Of a stretch of DNA of 64,000 bases, positions 62,347-64,000 are shown piece by piece. The DNA is from Rubripirellula amarantea (GTDB taxonomy: Bacteria; Planctomycetota; Planctomycetia; Pirellulales; Pirellulaceae): assembly GCF_007859865.1 (NCBI RefSeq), contig NZ_SJPI01000002.1, positions 186,001 to 250,000 of the forward strand, given 5' to 3'. Each line of letters begins with the position of its first letter. Positions within the stretch are counted from its first letter, which is position 1. A program made the position numbers and the translations under genes. The notes under the pieces were generated by a model. It was given only the letters and a program-made list of their open reading frames with translations. It did no database searches and had not been told where the DNA came from.

Positions 62347-63340
62347 TTCGCCGTACCCGCTCGTCGATCGGTTTGGACGTGTCCACCGTAGCGTTCGATT
62401 GAGCGTTACGGATCGTTGCAACATCCGATGCTTCTATTGCATGCCCGAGCACGATGCCGTGTTCGCGCCGCGCGAACAATTGCTGACCTTCGAAGAACTC
62501 CATCGACTGACTTCTTTGTTGGTCACTCAGATGGGTGTCAACCGAGTGCGGATCACTGGCGGTGAACCCCTGGTGCGACGAGAGCTACCCACGCTGATCC
62601 AAATGTTGGCGGGGATTCCGGGACTGGAAGACTTGTCGTTGACGACCAACGGAGTGCTGCTTGCTGAACACGCCGATGCGCTGCGTGACGCCGGCTTGCA
62701 GCGGCTCAACATCAGTCTCGATACGCTCGACGAATCGACGTTCCAACGAATATCGCGGCGTTCTGGTTTGGCTAAAGTGATCGAAGGAATCGATGCCGCG
62801 ATTGCCGCCGGCTTCCAAAGCGTGAAGCTAAACGCACTGGCGATTGCTGGGGTGAGCGAACCGGAAATCACTCGCTTGGCCGAGTTTGCGATCGACCGAG
62901 GTGTCTCCATTCGTTTTATCGAGTTCATGCCACTCGACAGCGATCGCGATTGGACGTCCGCGAAAGTGCTAACGGGTGATCGGCTGCTCGCAATCTTGCG
63001 CGAACGTTTCGGCGAAGTGACACCTATACAACGAGCCGATCAATCTCAACCGTCGGAAGACTTCTTGGTTGGGCGTGGACGCGTCGGAATTATTCGTTCG
63101 GTTAGCGAACCGTTTTGCGGTTCTTGCGATCGATTGAGAATCACCGCGGATGGATCAATGCGAAACTGTCTCTTTGCGAGTGAAGAGACCCCGCTTCGCG
63201 AATTGATGCGGTCGGGAGCCCACGATCAGGTCTTAGCTGACCAAATCGCGTCATGTGTGGCAGCCAAGAAAGCGGCTCACGGCATCGATGATGCCTCGTT
63301 CTCGCCACCTATCCGCCCGATGTATTCGATTGGCGGATAG
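62318..63340 (+). CDS. moaA: GTP 3',8-cyclase MoaA
   Basis: Radical-SAM enzyme, first step of molybdopterin synthesis. 341 residues from GTG 62318 (TTG 62324 is an equal alternative); both overlap gltA by about 25 bp. The SAM cluster CNIRCFYCMPE is near 38-48; further motifs are RITGGEPLVRRELP, and the C-terminal second cluster CGSCDRLRITADGSMRNCLF. The C-terminus ends SIGG, with the usual GG tail. Other moa genes are not in the window. Confidence 0.93.
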   Translation: MSLSVSKNDSSPYPLVDRFGRVHRSVRLSVTDRCNIRCFYCMPEHDAVFAPREQLLTFEELHRLTSLLVTQMGVNRVRITGGEPLVRRELPTLIQMLAGIPGLEDLSLTTNGVLLAEHADALRDAGLQRLNISLDTLDESTFQRISRRSGLAKVIEGIDAAIAAGFQSVKLNALAIAGVSEPEITRLAEFAIDRGVSIRFIEFMPLDSDRDWTSAKVLTGDRLLAILRERFGEVTPIQRADQSQPSEDFLVGRGRVGIIRSVSEPFCGSCDRLRITADGSMRNCLFASEETPLRELMRSGAHDQVLADQIASCVAAKKAAHGIDDASFSPPIRPMYSIGG

Positions 63341-63369
63341 GTCGCGAAAAGAAAAATATACTGCTTGAA

Positions 63370-63391
63370 CGACGAAGCAACTCATTCGTCG
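63370..63391. terminator. 7-bp hairpin between convergent moaA and EF-hand gene
   Basis: CGACGAA (63370-63376) and TTCGTCG (63385-63391) with loop GCAACTCA, 29 bp after the moaA stop. Confidence 0.4.
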
Positions 63392-63409
63392 CTCAGCAAT
63401 GCAGGCCGG

Positions 63410-64000
63410 TTATTCGGTGGCCGGTCGCTTGGGACGATCGCCACCCGGTTCGCCACCGCCATCGCCATTTCGATCGCCACGACGACCTTGTCCACCGCCG
63501 CCCATGCGTGACATCGCTTTGGTGAGTTCTTCCTTGGAAAGCGATCCATCACCATCGGCGTCGATGCGTGCTAGACGACCTGACATTGCTTCAGGAATCT
63601 CATCGCCGCTGAGTTTTCCGTCGCCATCGGCGTCTCGGTTTTCGAACATCTTGGCAACCATTTCAGGGCCGCCTCTACCTTGGCGTGACATCCCTTCGCG
63701 TCCACCTGGCCCACCTGGTCCGCCCGGGCCACCACCGCGATTGCCCATCATGGTAGGCCGCAGTTCATTGGCACTTAGCGAACCGTCATTGTCTTTGTCC
63801 AACGTTTTCAAGGCAGCGACCGCATTGTTAATTTCGTCGCTACTGATGGTGCCGTCTTGGTCAACATCGAGCGCCTTGTAGATCGGCAGCATCTGGATCA
63901 TTCGTCCGAAGCCTTCGGGACCACCCCCGCCGCCAGGTCCCCCGCGTCCGGGGCCGCCTTCACGACGAGCGCCTCTGTCTCGTGGTCCTTTTTCGGATCC
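63410..64000 (-). CDS. EF-hand protein, 5' end outside window
   Basis: The frame is open to base 64000 and beyond, so the start lies outside. At least four EF-hand loops are visible: DVDQDGTISSDE, DKDNDGSLSANE, DADGDGKLSGDE and DADGDGSLSKEE, each with the Dx[DN]xDG pattern of calcium binding. A Gly/Pro/Arg-rich linker (GGGPGGPGGPGGREG) divides them, and the C-terminus is Gly/Arg-rich. Upstream of the ATG at 63901 the frame is also Gly/Pro/Arg-rich (63902-64000). Likely exported and calcium-dependent, as is common in planctomycetes; no function assigned. Confidence 0.8.
   Translation of the reverse strand, partial: GSEKGPRDRGARREGGPGRGGPGGGGGPEGFGRMIQMLPIYKALDVDQDGTISSDEINNAVAALKTLDKDNDGSLSANELRPTMMGNRGGGPGGPGGPGGREGMSRQGRGGPEMVAKMFENRDADGDGKLSGDEIPEAMSGRLARIDADGDGSLSKEELTKAMSRMGGGGQGRRGDRNGDGGGEPGGDRPKRPATE

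Noticed and set aside
1-64000. tRNA, rRNA, CRISPR array
   Set aside because: I scanned spacers for T-loop-like GGTTCGAAT motifs and for regularly spaced identical repeats of 25-40 bp with unique spacers and found none; tandem arrays here have no spacers.

Overview
The window looks like a chromosomal piece of a planctomycete, most likely a marine Pirellulaceae (Rhodopirellula-like) bacterium. The evidence is the gene content: families I know mainly from that group (DUF6666-like, DUF1598-like, an ECF sigma factor paired with a Ser/Thr kinase, a sensor kinase with dCache-like domain, a GH29/fucose cluster, a bacterial type-2 IleRS), many unusual start codons, few strong Shine-Dalgarno sites and moderate GC. 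This assignment is inference; no rRNA or tRNA gene is visible.

Layout. 1-8.2 kb: partial lipoprotein, trpD, then an accessory island (2.5-4.5 kb) made of a REP-associated tyrosine transposase (RAYT) flanked by paired GTAG-headed hairpins, an IS66-type orf1 remnant and a truncated second trpD 5' end; next a nucleoside hydrolase, a Cys-rich barrel-like protein and an NHL-repeat protein. 8.2-20.7 kb, all minus: a tetR-adaptor-RND pump operon, ileS-purN, a Ser/Thr kinase and a rhomboid protease. 20.7-22.25 kb: 1.5 kb without a convincing long gene, but with a dense run of perfect hairpins ending in a strong minus-strand intrinsic terminator, probably a structured noncoding RNA. 22.25-28.3 kb: glycosyltransferase, a hemerythrin-like/response-regulator pair and the sdhCAB operon. 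28.7-34.9 kb: a fucose cluster (secreted CBM-like protein, GH29 fucosidase, FucP-type transporter, aldo-keto reductase) with a divergent AraC regulator. 34.9-38.1 kb: ECF sigma factor plus dCache-kinase.

38.4-48.3 kb: DUF2306-type membrane protein and O-methyltransferase, two TatA-type genes, an adenylate-kinase-like protein, zwf, a large anti-sigma-like membrane protein, ubiX and ubiE/menG. 48.4-56.5 kb: small membrane protein, yajC-secDF, thioredoxin-YHS fusion, DUF4259 and DUF1598 proteins. 56.8-64 kb: FHA-sigma54 activator, polyprenol-phosphate mannosyltransferase-like enzyme, inositol monophosphatase, citrate synthase, moaA and a partial EF-hand protein.

Recurring themes are ATGA start/stop coupling (five junctions) and short tandem repeats of 13-26 bp, placed mostly in intergenic DNA between convergent genes. 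The best candidates for something new are the RAYT/REP island with its mosaic trpD duplication, and the structured RNA region at 21.0-21.3 kb.
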